Notes: generated by a model from the letters alone, not told the origin. A DNA stretch of 64,000 nucleotides from Mycolicibacterium nivoides (GCF_003855255.1 NZ_CP034072.1:4337920-4401919); one strand, 5' to 3'. Shown: positions 27,748 to 38,655, counted from the first letter of the stretch. A program made the numbers and translations.

Positions 27748-29949
27748 GTGCACTACTACCTGAGACGGGCTGTGCTCGCCGTCATACTGCTCGCAGCGTT
27801 GCTGGCCACCGCATGCGGTACTTCCGGTAAGAGTGAAGACCCGATCAAGTCTGCCGGCGTGCTCCGTGTCGGCACCGAGGGCGTCTACTCGCCATTCAGC
27901 TACCACGACCCGAAGACCGGTGAACTCGTCGGCTACGACGTCGACGTCGCCAAGGCGGTCGGCGAAAAGCTGGGCGTGAAGGTCGAATTCGTCGAGACCC
28001 CGTGGGACTCCATCTTCGCCGCGCTCGAGGCGGATCGGTTCGACGTGGTGGCCAACCAGGTGACCATCAATCCGGAACGCCAGGGCAAGTACGACCTGTC
28101 ACAGCCCTACACGGTCGGCGAAGGTGTCATCGTCACCCGGGCGAACGACAACTCGATCAAGTCGCTGGCCGACATCAGGGGCAAGACCGCAGCGGAGAAC
28201 GCCACCAGCAACTGGTCGGAGGTCGCACGCAAGGCCGGCGCCAAGGTCGAGTCCGTCGAGGGTTTCACCCAGGCCATCACCCTGCTCAACCAGGGCCGGG
28301 TCGACGTCGTCGTCAATGACAGCATCGCCGTCTACGCCTACCTCGCGGAGACCGGCGACACGAGCGTCAAGATCGCCGGCACCGTCGGCGAGAAGAGTGA
28401 GCAGGGTTTCGCGGCCCGCAAGGACAGCGGGTACCTGCCCGAGCTCGACAAGGCACTGAGCGAGCTGCGTGCCGACGGCACGCTGTCCCAGATCTCGCAG
28501 AAGTACCTCAAGGCCGACGCCACCGGTGCACCAGCGGACACCCCGATCCGGGCCGCGGGGGTGCTACGGGTCGGCACCGAGGGCACCTACTCGCCATTCA
28601 GCTATCACGACCCTGCGACGGGCCAGCTCGCCGGGTATGACGTCGATGTCGCCAGGGCCGTTGGCGAGAAGCTCGGTGTGCCGGTCGAATTCGTCGAGAC
28701 CCCATGGGACTCCATCTTCGCCGCGCTCGAGGCGAATCGCTTCGACGTCGTCGCCAACCAGGTGACCATAACCCCGGAGCGCCAGGCCAAATACGATCTG
28801 TCCCAACCGTATTCCGTCGGCGAAGGTGTGATCGTCACCAGGGCCGACGATGACTCGATCAAGTCGCTGGCCGACCTGAAGGGCAAGACCACCGCGCAGT
28901 CGATCACCAGTAACTGGGCGCAGGTGGCCCGGGATGCCGGCGCCACCGTCCAATCGGTGGAGGGTTTCGCGCAGGCGATCACGCTGCTCAACCAGGGCCG
29001 CATCGATGCCACCGTGAACGACAGCATCGCCGTCTACGCCTACCTCGCCGAAACCGGTGACACCTCGGTGAAGATCGCCGCCCAGACCGGAGAGCGGAGC
29101 GATCAGGGTTTCGCCGCACGGAAGAACAGCGGCCTGCTGCCCGAGCTCAACGGTGCGCTCCAGGAACTGCACGCCAACGGGACACTCGCCAGGATCTCGC
29201 AGAAGTATCTCAAGGCCGACGCCACCGGTGCCGCGCCGGAGGGCACTCAGGGTGCGCCGGGATCGCAGCAGGAACCGCCCCAGGTTCGTTCGGCGTTCCA
29301 GTTGGTCCTCGACAACCTGTGGCCGCTCGCGAAAGCCGCGCTCACGATGACGATCCCGCTGACCATCATCAGCTTCATCATCGGATTGGTGATCGCGCTG
29401 GGCGTGGCATTGGCCCGGCTGTCGTCCAACGTGGTGCTGAGCAACATTGCGCGCTTCTACATTTCGATCATCCGCGGTACGCCACTGCTGGTGCAGTTGT
29501 TCATCGTGTTCTACGCACTGCCGGAGTTCGGGGTGAAGATCGACCCGTTCCCCGCCGCGGTGATCGCCTTCAGCCTCAACGTCGGTGGCTATGCGGCCGA
29601 GATCATCCGCTCGGCGATTCAGAGTGTCCCGAAAGGCCAGTGGGAAGCCGCCGAGACCATCGGCTACAACTACGCGGGCGCGCTGCGGCGGATCATCCTG
29701 CCGCAGGCCACCCGCGTTGCGGTACCGCCGCTGTCGAATACCTTGATCTCGCTGGTCAAGGACACGTCATTGGCGTCAACGATTCTGGTCACCGAACTGC
29801 TGCGGCAGGCGCAGATCGTCGCGGCGCCGACGTTCGAGTTCTTTGCGCTGTACGGCACGGCGGCCATCTACTACTGGGTCATCTGCCTGGTGCTGTCGTT
29901 CGGGCAGGCCCGGGTGGAACGCCGATTGGAAAGGTATGTGGCGCGATGA
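27748..29949 (+). CDS. Fused amino-acid ABC transporter: two substrate-binding domains plus permease
   Basis: Protein of 733 aa. Residues 1-23 form a lipoprotein-type signal with LLATAC (C23). Two type-3 (polar amino acid) substrate-binding domains follow, about 37-261 and 271-495, then a linker rich in Gly/Gln/Pro (500-510) and a permease domain (about 515-733) with EAA loop features (GQWEAAETIGYNYAGAL). The two binding domains are close copies, so this is one tandem duplication. Substrate is probably glutamine or another polar amino acid. The ATPase gene overlaps by 4 bp. Such fusions raise local ligand capture near the pore, as seen in GlnPQ-type transporters. Confidence 0.9.
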   Translation: MHYYLRRAVLAVILLAALLATACGTSGKSEDPIKSAGVLRVGTEGVYSPFSYHDPKTGELVGYDVDVAKAVGEKLGVKVEFVETPWDSIFAALEADRFDVVANQVTINPERQGKYDLSQPYTVGEGVIVTRANDNSIKSLADIRGKTAAENATSNWSEVARKAGAKVESVEGFTQAITLLNQGRVDVVVNDSIAVYAYLAETGDTSVKIAGTVGEKSEQGFAARKDSGYLPELDKALSELRADGTLSQISQKYLKADATGAPADTPIRAAGVLRVGTEGTYSPFSYHDPATGQLAGYDVDVARAVGEKLGVPVEFVETPWDSIFAALEANRFDVVANQVTITPERQAKYDLSQPYSVGEGVIVTRADDDSIKSLADLKGKTTAQSITSNWAQVARDAGATVQSVEGFAQAITLLNQGRIDATVNDSIAVYAYLAETGDTSVKIAAQTGERSDQGFAARKNSGLLPELNGALQELHANGTLARISQKYLKADATGAAPEGTQGAPGSQQEPPQVRSAFQLVLDNLWPLAKAALTMTIPLTIISFIIGLVIALGVALARLSSNVVLSNIARFYISIIRGTPLLVQLFIVFYALPEFGVKIDPFPAAVIAFSLNVGGYAAEIIRSAIQSVPKGQWEAAETIGYNYAGALRRIILPQATRVAVPPLSNTLISLVKDTSLASTILVTELLRQAQIVAAPTFEFFALYGTAAIYYWVICLVLSFGQARVERRLERYVAR
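27856..28530 (+). repeat. Tandem duplication, binding-domain copy 1
   Basis: 675 bp, copy 1 of the duplicated substrate-binding domain (residues 37-261), offset 702 bp from copy 2 (28558-29232). Reading frames match throughout and long stretches are identical or differ in third positions. Confidence 0.9.
28558..29232 (+). repeat. Tandem duplication, binding-domain copy 2
   Basis: 675 bp, copy 2 of the duplicated substrate-binding domain (residues 271-495). Conserved EFVETPWDSIFAALEA and YLAETGDTSVKIA appear in both copies. The differences are mostly conservative, so both domains probably bind similar ligands. Confidence 0.9.
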
Positions 29950-30722
29950 ACGAACCGAACGGAAGCGCGATCGAGTACCGCGTCGAAGCCGAGGGTGTCG
30001 AGAAGGCCTTCGGTGACAACAAGGTGCTCAGAGGCGTGTCCTTCAAGGTGGCTCGTGGGACTGCCACCACCATCATCGGTCCGTCGGGATCGGGTAAGAC
30101 GACACTGCTGCGCACGTTGAACGCGCTCGACCGGGCCGATGCCGGCGTGATCCGGGTGGACGATGTCGAGATCGACTTCTCCACGCCGACAACGAAACCC
30201 GAGGTGCGCCGGTTCCAGTCGCGCAGCGGTTTCGTGTTCCAGAGCCACAACCTGTTCCCGCACAAGACGGTGCTGGAGAACGTGATCGAGGGCCCGGTGA
30301 TCGTGCAGAAGCGACCGAAGGAGGAGGTCGTCGCCGAGGCCACAGAGTTGCTGGAGCAGGTCGGGCTGTCCGACAAACGCGACCAGTACCCGTTCCAGCT
30401 GTCGGGCGGGCAGCAGCAGCGGGTGGGCATCGCGCGGGCGTTGGCGCTGAAACCCAAGCTGGTCCTGTTCGACGAGCCGACGTCGGCCCTCGACCCGGAG
30501 CTGGTCGGCGAAGTGCTGTCGGTCATCAAGGACCTTGCCGTCGAGGGCTGGACGCTGGTGATCGTCACACACGAAATCCAGTTCGCCCGACAGGTTTCCA
30601 ACCAGGTGCTGTTCACCGACCAGGGCATCATCCTGGAACGTGGCACTCCCGACGAGGTCATCGGCGATCCCAAGGAGGAGCGCACCCGCCAGTTCCTCCA
30701 GCGGATCCTCAACCCGCTCTAG
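29946..30722 (+). CDS. Amino-acid ABC transporter ATP-binding protein
   Basis: ATPase of 258 aa. Walker A GPSGSGKTT, signature LSGGQQQRVG, Walker B VLFDEPTSALDPE and the H-loop VTHEIQFAR are intact. The ATG at 29946 overlaps the stop of the fused transporter (ATGA), giving a two-gene importer operon. It belongs to the GlnQ/HisP polar amino acid group. It shares the last four bases (CTAG, 30719-30722) with the stop codon of the convergent acetyl-CoA hydrolase gene. Confidence 0.93.
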   Translation: MNEPNGSAIEYRVEAEGVEKAFGDNKVLRGVSFKVARGTATTIIGPSGSGKTTLLRTLNALDRADAGVIRVDDVEIDFSTPTTKPEVRRFQSRSGFVFQSHNLFPHKTVLENVIEGPVIVQKRPKEEVVAEATELLEQVGLSDKRDQYPFQLSGGQQQRVGIARALALKPKLVLFDEPTSALDPELVGEVLSVIKDLAVEGWTLVIVTHEIQFARQVSNQVLFTDQGIILERGTPDEVIGDPKEERTRQFLQRILNPL

Positions 30723-32032
30723 CCGGCGGGCGGACGTCCCTGCGCCGCCCGCTGCGCGGCCGCCAGAAGCGCGTCGCGGAACTGCGGATGTGCGATCGCG
30801 GCCAGTGCCTCGCCGCGCTCACGAACCGTCCGTCCCTCCAATTCGGCTGCGCCGTACTCGGTGACGATCACGTCGACCTGGTGGCGCGGCGTCGTGATCA
30901 CGGCGCCGGGGCCGAACCACGGCACGATCCGCGACTGGAGCACGCCGTCCTTCTCGAACGTCGAAGGCAGGCAGATCAACGAGCGGTCCGACAGCTCAAG
31001 GCCTGCGCCGGCCACGAAATCCTCGGCACCGCCGATTCCGCTGAACTGGTCGCCGGCGATGGTGTCGGCGACGACCTGGCCGTGGACGTCGACCCCGAGC
31101 GCGCCGTTGATCGTGACCATGTCGTTGTTGGCACCGATCACCTCCGGCGCGTTGACGATCTCGACCGGGAGGAACGCGACGTCGGAGTTGCCGTCCAGCC
31201 ACGCGTAGAGCTCGGCCGAGCCGAACGCGAAGGTCGTCACGCTCACCCCGTCGTACAGCCCCTTGCCTGCGTTGGTGACCTTGCCGGCACGGTGCAACTG
31301 CATGCACCCATCGGTGAACATCTCGCTGTGCAGGCCGTACCCATGCCCATCGCCCTCGGCGAGCAGCGCGGCGATCTGGCTGGGAATCGACCCGATGCCC
31401 GTCTGCAGCGTCGCGCCGGACGGTATGTACTCGACGGCGTGCTTCGCGATCGCCCTGTCGACGTCGGTGGGCGACGCCGCGGGCAGCGCGAGCGGTGCGT
31501 CGGACGAGGGCACGAGGATGTCGATCTCGTCGACATGCAACGCATGGCGGTAGTCGTCCAGCCCGAATGTTCGCGGAAAGGCATCCGATGCCTCGACGAC
31601 GAGCAGCCGCTGCGGATCGGCGCCCGCGCGGCGCAATTCCCCGACTGTGGCACCCGCGTGCAGGGACAGGGAGCACCAGCCGTCCGCGTCGGGTGCCGCC
31701 GCGACGGTCGTCATCACGCGCGGGGCCTGGCGCTCGAGCAACGGGGCGAACCGACGGAAGTCCGCTGGCGCGAACTCGACGTCGGCGCCCATGTCCCGCA
31801 ACATCCGCTCGAAGGGACCGTAGAAGCCGGAGCGATAGCGGACGCCCTGCCGGGTGAACAGTTCGGTGCCGACCGCGAGTAGCGCGCCGTAGACGCGCAG
31901 GTCCGTCCAATCCGTGCGATCGCCCAGCGCTCGCAGGAACGCCGGAGGCTGGCCGGGTCCCAGCGGAATCCCGAGCGTGTCGGCGGTCGCCAGGCGCGCA
32001 GCGGCCTGTTGGGCGGTGAGCTCTTCCGGCAT
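30719..32032 (-). CDS. Acetyl-CoA hydrolase/transferase family protein
   Basis: CoA-transferase of 437 aa, similar to acetyl-CoA hydrolase/succinyl-CoA:acetate transferases. The active-site glutamate lies in GLHSEMFTDG and forms a glutamyl-CoA intermediate in this family. VTEYGAAELEG and the closing RERGEALAAIAHPQFR are conserved. The ATG at 32032 is preferred to 32050. It is divergent from an MFS transporter gene (73 bp apart) and convergent with the ABC importer. It may salvage or exchange CoA thioesters of short acids; substrate uncertain. Confidence 0.88.
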   Translation of the reverse strand: MPEELTAQQAAARLATADTLGIPLGPGQPPAFLRALGDRTDWTDLRVYGALLAVGTELFTRQGVRYRSGFYGPFERMLRDMGADVEFAPADFRRFAPLLERQAPRVMTTVAAAPDADGWCSLSLHAGATVGELRRAGADPQRLLVVEASDAFPRTFGLDDYRHALHVDEIDILVPSSDAPLALPAASPTDVDRAIAKHAVEYIPSGATLQTGIGSIPSQIAALLAEGDGHGYGLHSEMFTDGCMQLHRAGKVTNAGKGLYDGVSVTTFAFGSAELYAWLDGNSDVAFLPVEIVNAPEVIGANNDMVTINGALGVDVHGQVVADTIAGDQFSGIGGAEDFVAGAGLELSDRSLICLPSTFEKDGVLQSRIVPWFGPGAVITTPRHQVDVIVTEYGAAELEGRTVRERGEALAAIAHPQFRDALLAAAQRAAQGRPPAG

Positions 32033-32105
32033 GGCGTCACTCTTCCACACCGCATGGTCCGATTTCCGCCAGCACGCCGGCGCGGGCGCTCATACCGTCA
32101 CACAC

Positions 32106-33302
32106 ATGACACCGCAGCCTGAAATGCGCCGAATCACCGTGTGGTTCATGGCGATTGCCGCAGCCCTCGGCACCGCCGCCATCTACCCACTGCAACCGGC
32201 CATATCCGATGTCGCTGACAGTCTTGACATCTCGGTTGCCCACGTCGGATTGGCACTGGCATGCGGACCCGTCGGCTACCTGCTGGGGCTCGCGATACTG
32301 GTACCGCTCGTCGACCGGTTTCCGCCGAATCACGTCCTCGCAGGGCAGTTCGGCGCGTTGGCGGTGGCCTTGGCGGCCAATGCCGCCGCCGGCTCGCTGT
32401 GGATCCTGGGGCTCACCGTCGGAGTGATCGGCGCCTGTTCCACCGTCGGCGCGCAGTTGAGTTCGGCCACCGCGCGCTTCGTCCCGGACGGCCGCCGGGC
32501 AACCGCGCTGGGAATGGTGACAGCGGGCATTTCCGCCGGGATCATCGGCGGCCGGACCGCCGGTGGCTGGCTGACGGACGTGGCGGGATGGCGGGGCGGC
32601 TTGCTCGTGTTCGCCCTCGCCTGCGCCATCGCCGCGCTCGTCTCACTACGGGCCCTGCCCGCCACACCCGGATCGGCCACCAGCGGCTATCTGGCGACAC
32701 TCCGCGGTCTGCCCGGCCTGTACCTGCGATTCCCGACGTTGCGCATCGCATCGCTCCGCGGCGCGCTCTGGTTCTTCGCGTTCTGCGCGGTGTGGGCCGG
32801 CCTCGCCGTCGCGCTGGCACAGCCGCCGTTCTCGTACTCAGCCGAGCGGATCGGCCTGTACGCCCTCGCCGGTCTCCTTGGCATCGTCGCCACCCGCATC
32901 GCCGGGGTATGGACCGACCGCGTGGGCGCACGACGAGTCATGATGATCGGACTGGTGATCGCCGCCTTGGGCGCGGTCACCCTCGGCGGGTCTCTGTCCA
33001 ATCCCGCGGCCACCCTCGTCTGCCTGGCTGTGTTCGACGCGGGGCTGTTCGCTGCCCAAGTAGCCAATCAGAGCACGGTTTTGGCGATCGACCCGGCCGC
33101 GCCCGCGCGGTTCAACAGCGCCTACATGGTGGTGTACTTCGTGGGCGGCAGCCTGGGAACCGCGTTCGGCGCGGCCGCCGTCGGATGGCTGGGCTGGCCG
33201 GTGACCGCCGCCGTCACCGCCGCGGCGATCGTTCTTGCGATACTGCTCACCGCCACCGACCGTCACGAAGTGAGCCGGCAGGCTACGGTGCGAGTTCCTT
33301 GA
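32106..33302 (+). CDS. MFS transporter
   Basis: Membrane protein of 398 aa with about twelve predicted transmembrane helices, in two six-helix halves. The A-motif-like loop (VPLVDRFPPNHV) follows helix 2. Probably a proton-driven efflux or uptake carrier of the MFS_1 group. The start is ATG 32106 (MTPQPEM); the longer open frame upstream runs into the acetyl-CoA hydrolase promoter. The last 20 bp overlap the convergent saccharopine-dehydrogenase-like gene. Substrate unknown. Confidence 0.87.
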   Translation: MTPQPEMRRITVWFMAIAAALGTAAIYPLQPAISDVADSLDISVAHVGLALACGPVGYLLGLAILVPLVDRFPPNHVLAGQFGALAVALAANAAAGSLWILGLTVGVIGACSTVGAQLSSATARFVPDGRRATALGMVTAGISAGIIGGRTAGGWLTDVAGWRGGLLVFALACAIAALVSLRALPATPGSATSGYLATLRGLPGLYLRFPTLRIASLRGALWFFAFCAVWAGLAVALAQPPFSYSAERIGLYALAGLLGIVATRIAGVWTDRVGARRVMMIGLVIAALGAVTLGGSLSNPAATLVCLAVFDAGLFAAQVANQSTVLAIDPAAPARFNSAYMVVYFVGGSLGTAFGAAAVGWLGWPVTAAVTAAAIVLAILLTATDRHEVSRQATVRVP

Positions 33303-34494
33303 TGCCCCACGGCGAACCGTAGTCCTTCAACAGATCCAGGAACGGCACCGCGTCGAACGCCTCAGGGCCCAGCACGCCGGCGCCGCTCCAGGTTCCGTTG
33401 GCCAGAAGTTCCAGCGCCACAACAGGATTGATCGCCGTCTGCCACACCACGCACTGATGGCCGTACTCGGCCATCGACCATTGGTTGTCGACGACGTGGT
33501 ACAGGTACGTCGAACGCGGGTTACCGTCCTTGCCGGTACCGGTCACCCACAACCCCGCGCAGGTCTTGCCGTGCATCTGTGGGCCGAGCGTCGCCGGGTT
33601 GGGCAGGCACGCCGCGACCACATCGCGGGGGCTGACCTGGACCGGGCCGACCGTGACCTTGTCGGTGCGGTCCAGCCCCACCTTGTGCAGGGCCTTGAGC
33701 ACATCGATGAACTCGGCGCCGAGACCGTACTTGAACGTCGCACGCTTGCAGTCCACCCAGCGCGGCATCAACAGCACCTCCTCGTGCTCGACGTTGACGC
33801 ATTCGACCGGGCCGATGCCCTCGGGGAAGTCGAAAACCTCTGGCTCACTGAATGGTTCGGTGACGAACCAGCCGCGCCCGGCCTCCCAGATCACCGGCGG
33901 GTTCAGGCATTCCTCGATCGTGGTCCAGATCGAGAACGACGGCGCGAAGTCGTATCCGTCGACGGTGAGGTTGGACCCGTCGCGGGTGCCGAGTTCGTCG
34001 ATCTCGGAGAACAGGTGATCGGCGGCGTAGCGCGCGAACACATCCGAGAGGCCGGGCTCCACTCCGATGCCGACCAGGGCCAGCCTGCCTGCGGCCTGCC
34101 AATCGCCCTCGACCGCGAACTGCTCGTCACCGAGCTTGACCCCGGTGAGCTCGTAGGGCTTGTCGGGATGACGATGCGACAGGCTCATCGCCATGTCGAG
34201 ATAGTCGGCTCCACCGGCCAGGGCACCGTTGAAGATCGGCATCACGAATCGGGGATCGACGGCGTTCATCACGTGGGTGATGCCGTGTTGCCGCACCAGT
34301 TCGGCGACGGCGGCGGCCGACCCGGCGTCGACCTGGGCGGCGCTGAACCGGGGGTCGCCGACCTCCGCGACCGCCGCGGCGGCCCGAGCCTCGTCGTAGT
34401 CGCACACCACGATCTGCTCGAAGAAATCACGTCGTGCCGCGATCGCACAGAACGCCGAGCCGACGCCGCCCGCGCCCACCAACAGAATCCGCAT
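33283..34494 (-). CDS. Saccharopine dehydrogenase-like NAD(P)-binding protein
   Basis: Protein of 403 aa. The N-terminal Rossmann fold starts MRILLVGAGGVGSAF (cofactor-binding GxGGVG). The second half resembles the saccharopine dehydrogenase/reductase C-terminal domain. Members act on lysine-derived imino acids or, in some bacteria, on carboxy-polyamines, but assignment is not certain here. It lies 76 bp upstream of no same-strand partner; the P450 gene is next upstream with 76 bp between. It overlaps the MFS gene by 20 bp. Confidence 0.8.
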   Translation of the reverse strand: MRILLVGAGGVGSAFCAIAARRDFFEQIVVCDYDEARAAAAVAEVGDPRFSAAQVDAGSAAAVAELVRQHGITHVMNAVDPRFVMPIFNGALAGGADYLDMAMSLSHRHPDKPYELTGVKLGDEQFAVEGDWQAAGRLALVGIGVEPGLSDVFARYAADHLFSEIDELGTRDGSNLTVDGYDFAPSFSIWTTIEECLNPPVIWEAGRGWFVTEPFSEPEVFDFPEGIGPVECVNVEHEEVLLMPRWVDCKRATFKYGLGAEFIDVLKALHKVGLDRTDKVTVGPVQVSPRDVVAACLPNPATLGPQMHGKTCAGLWVTGTGKDGNPRSTYLYHVVDNQWSMAEYGHQCVVWQTAINPVVALELLANGTWSGAGVLGPEAFDAVPFLDLLKDYGSPWGIKELAP

Positions 34495-34570
34495 GCGGAA
34501 GAACCGTACCTGCAGATTGCGATTTTCGTCGAGGTTAGCGGCTATTGATGCTGATTCCGCAACAGATGGC

Positions 34571-35812
34571 CTAAATCGCCACGGATAGCGTCGACATCCC
34601 TCGCAGGGTCAGGTTCGCCTTGTACACCGGGTCGGCAGCCAGACGGGCGTTCGGGAACCGTGCGGTGACCGCCGACAGCGCCACCGAGGCCTCCAACCGG
34701 GCCAACGGTGCGCCGAGGCAGAAATGTGCACCCTTGCCGAACCCGATGTGCCGGATGCTCTCGCGGGCCGGGTCGAACTCCTCGGGCCGCTCATTGGCCG
34801 CCGGGTCGCGGTGTGCGGCGGCCAGCAGCAACAGCATGGTGTCCCCGGCGGGGATCGTGATGTCACCAATGGTCATGTCTTCACCGGCAATTCGGCCCAC
34901 CAATTGCACCGGCGGGTCGTACCGCATGGTCTCTTCGATGATGGCGGCGACCCGCGAGGCGTCCGCACCGAGCCTGGCCCACTGGGACGGATGGCGCAGC
35001 ATCGCCAGCGTCGCGTTGGCGATCAGGTTGACCGTCGTCTCGTGTCCGGCGATGAGCAGCAGATTGCAGGTCGCGACGATCTCGTCCTCGGTGAGCTGGT
35101 CCCCGGATTCCTCGACCGCGATCAGCGCCGACATCAGGTCCGCACCGGGGGCAGTGCGGCGGGCGTCGATCAGGTCGCGCAAGTAGTCGTTCAGCCATAT
35201 CCCGGCCTTCATCTGCTCATCGAACAGATCCGAGGTGTGGCCGGTCAGGGCCAGGAACGGGTCCAGCGATGCGGCCAGCAGGCCCGAGGCGTGACTGAAC
35301 TTCGGCTCGTCCTCGACCGGCACGCCGAGCAGTCGGCAGATCACCGCCACGGGAAGCGGATAGGCCAGGTCGGCGATGACATCAACGGACCCCGAAGCTC
35401 CCGCCTTCTCCATGTCGTCCAGCAATCCGTCCACCAGCGCGGCGATGTCGGGTTCGAGGGCCTTGACCACCTTCGGCACGAAGGCCTTGCTGACCAGCCT
35501 GCGCAGCCGGGTGTGGTCGGGCGGGTCGAGGAACAGGAAGCTCGCCGGGCCGCGGGGCCGGGGGCCGGACTCGGCCTCGAGCTGCCGCTGCGTGATGGTG
35601 GAGTTGGTCCGGTCGCTGCGGGTCGACGGATGCCGCAGCACCTCGTCGCAGTCGGCGAACGACGAGAACACCGTGAGGTTCGACTCGGGCAGGTGCAGCG
35701 GCCCGAGCTCGCGGATCCGGTTGTACGACGGGTAGGGATCGGCCCGGCAGGCCGGGTCGAGCAGCTGCATCAGCAGGGCCTGCGGGGCCTGATCGTCGGT
35801 GACGGTCGCCAT
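34571..35812 (-). CDS. Cytochrome P450
   Basis: Soluble P450 monooxygenase of 413 aa, class I (needs separate ferredoxin and reductase, not adjacent). The I-helix AGHETT, the K-helix EETMRY and the heme-binding FGKGAHFCLGAPLAR are intact; the heme-ligand cysteine is the C of HFCLG. The start is ATG 35812, MATVTDDQ; the longer open frame is rejected since tgt ends 35 bp upstream. The gene is on the same strand as tgt and the saccharopine-like gene. Substrate cannot be predicted. Confidence 0.92.
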   Translation of the reverse strand: MATVTDDQAPQALLMQLLDPACRADPYPSYNRIRELGPLHLPESNLTVFSSFADCDEVLRHPSTRSDRTNSTITQRQLEAESGPRPRGPASFLFLDPPDHTRLRRLVSKAFVPKVVKALEPDIAALVDGLLDDMEKAGASGSVDVIADLAYPLPVAVICRLLGVPVEDEPKFSHASGLLAASLDPFLALTGHTSDLFDEQMKAGIWLNDYLRDLIDARRTAPGADLMSALIAVEESGDQLTEDEIVATCNLLLIAGHETTVNLIANATLAMLRHPSQWARLGADASRVAAIIEETMRYDPPVQLVGRIAGEDMTIGDITIPAGDTMLLLLAAAHRDPAANERPEEFDPARESIRHIGFGKGAHFCLGAPLARLEASVALSAVTARFPNARLAADPVYKANLTLRGMSTLSVAI

Positions 35813-35846
35813 CTTCTTATTGTGCACGCGTAGAAGAAGCGGCAGT

Positions 35847-37100
<1,254 letters not shown>

Positions 37101-37157
37101 TCAACCGGATGCGCGTCCGATTTCCGTCACGGGGGCGGACGCGACCATACTGCGGAC

Positions 37158-37607
37158 GTGAATTTGGTCATGCGCCGCCCCATTGTCATTGCCACCGGAT
37201 TTGCCATGTGTCTGGCCGCAGTCGCCGGATGCTCGTCGCAGGATTCGGGTTCGCCCACGAAGTCCGGCCAGGGCCGGGTCACCTTCGGTCCCAATGACGC
37301 CGGTCCGGTCAGCAGCGTCAGCTGCGAGACCAAGGACGGGCTGACCACGATCGGCATCAAGGGCAAGATGCCGGCCTCCGTTGTGCTGACCGACGGCGAG
37401 GCCCCGGTGGTGCAATCGGTGAACATCGGCGACGTGAACGGCGAGGGTGCGTCTCTGACCTATCTCTCCGGCCTGTCGGGCGTCCCGGTGGTGGCCGCGC
37501 GCGACGGCAAGGGTTACACCGTCACGGGCACCGGCATGGGCATCGACCCCAACGAACCGACCGCACCGGTCGACATGCCGTTCGACATCGCGGTCACCTG
37601 CCCGTAG
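37158..37607 (+). CDS. LpqH-family lipoprotein
   Basis: Lipoprotein of 149 aa when started at GTG 37158 (alternative ATG 37170). Signal sequence with lipobox LAAVAGC, then a low-complexity linker and a small beta domain with two cysteines (VSCETKDG and IAVTCP), matching the LpqH/19-kDa antigen family. It is exported and lipid-anchored in the cell envelope. The family's exact function is not settled. A paralogue lies at 38656; the two flank a haloalkane dehalogenase gene whose 3' end overlaps this gene by 14 bp. Confidence 0.83.
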   Translation: MNLVMRRPIVIATGFAMCLAAVAGCSSQDSGSPTKSGQGRVTFGPNDAGPVSSVSCETKDGLTTIGIKGKMPASVVLTDGEAPVVQSVNIGDVNGEGASLTYLSGLSGVPVVAARDGKGYTVTGTGMGIDPNEPTAPVDMPFDIAVTCP

Positions 37608-38517
37608 GCGGACGGTCGGCGAGGAACTCGACGATTGCCACGGCCAGTTCCTCGCCGGCATCCTCTTGCAGGAAATGACCGGCATCGCGGATCACCGGAT
37701 GGTCGATCCCCTGCGCGCCGCGCATCTCCCGCTTGAAGATGGGCGCCATGCCGCCGGTAATCGGATCACTGTCACCGAATGCCACCAGCATCGGAGTCTT
37801 GCTGGCCGACAACACCTTCCACGCTGAACGGTTGGCAGCCGAGGCCGGGTCGTCGGGGGTGGTGGGCACCAGGCCCGGCATCGCCCGGGGGCCCGCACAG
37901 TAGGAGTCGTCAGGGAACGGCGCATCGTAGGCCGCGCGGACCTCATCGCTGACCGGGCGGCGGCAACCCGCGGCGACGAACCTGCCGACGTCGATCGTGG
38001 GCAGGTTCTGGATGGCCGTGCGGAACTGCCACCAGATCTCAGGCATCGGAATATCACCGGTCGGCAGCCCTGTGTTCGCCACGACGATGCCGGCGAACCG
38101 GTCCGGGTGCTCGGCCGCCAGACGCAACCCGATCAGGCCGCCCCAGTCCTGACCGACCAGCGTCACCCGCCGCAGATCGAGGACGTCGAAGGCGAGTGCG
38201 CGCATCCACTCGACGTGCCGCGCGTAACTGTGGTCCTCGATGCGGGTGGGTTTGTCCGACCGGCCGAAGCCGACCAGGTCCGGACAGACGACGCGGTGCC
38301 CCGCCGCGGTCAGGATCGGAATCAGCCGCCGGTAGAGAAACGACCAGGATGGTTCCCCATGCAACAACAGGATCGGGTCGGCATCCGGCGGCCCGGCCTG
38401 CACCCAGGCCACCCGGAGCCGGCCACCGTCGCCGTCGTCGACATCGGAATACTCTGGCGAGTAAGGGAATTCAGGTAACCCACCGAAACGGGCATCGGGC
38501 GTACGCAGTATCTGCAT
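37594..38517 (-). CDS. Haloalkane dehalogenase-like alpha/beta hydrolase
   Basis: Alpha/beta hydrolase of 307 aa. HGEPSWSFLYRR supplies the oxyanion/halide region, GQDWGGLIGLR the nucleophile aspartate with the halide-binding Trp beside it, and DAGHFLQEDAGEE the catalytic histidine. This layout fits subfamily-I haloalkane dehalogenases rather than ordinary esterases, which have Ser at the nucleophile. It would split carbon-halogen bonds. It stands between two LpqH-type lipoprotein genes and overlaps the first by 14 bp. Confidence 0.87.
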   Translation of the reverse strand: MQILRTPDARFGGLPEFPYSPEYSDVDDGDGGRLRVAWVQAGPPDADPILLLHGEPSWSFLYRRLIPILTAAGHRVVCPDLVGFGRSDKPTRIEDHSYARHVEWMRALAFDVLDLRRVTLVGQDWGGLIGLRLAAEHPDRFAGIVVANTGLPTGDIPMPEIWWQFRTAIQNLPTIDVGRFVAAGCRRPVSDEVRAAYDAPFPDDSYCAGPRAMPGLVPTTPDDPASAANRSAWKVLSASKTPMLVAFGDSDPITGGMAPIFKREMRGAQGIDHPVIRDAGHFLQEDAGEELAVAIVEFLADRPPTGR

Positions 38518-38655
38518 GGCGCCGAATTTACGAGCGCACGCTCGCGGCTACGGACAATTCACCCAAATCCACGCCCACGACCTGCACGAACCCGAATACT
38601 TCTGCCTGACAGTCCGCCACTTGCGACGGGCTGCACAACCGTGAGGAGAGCACTG

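Noticed and set aside
27856..29232. Assembly error as the source of the duplicated binding domain
   Set aside because: The copies differ at many codons in a conservative pattern, which an assembly duplication would not give; still worth a long-read check.
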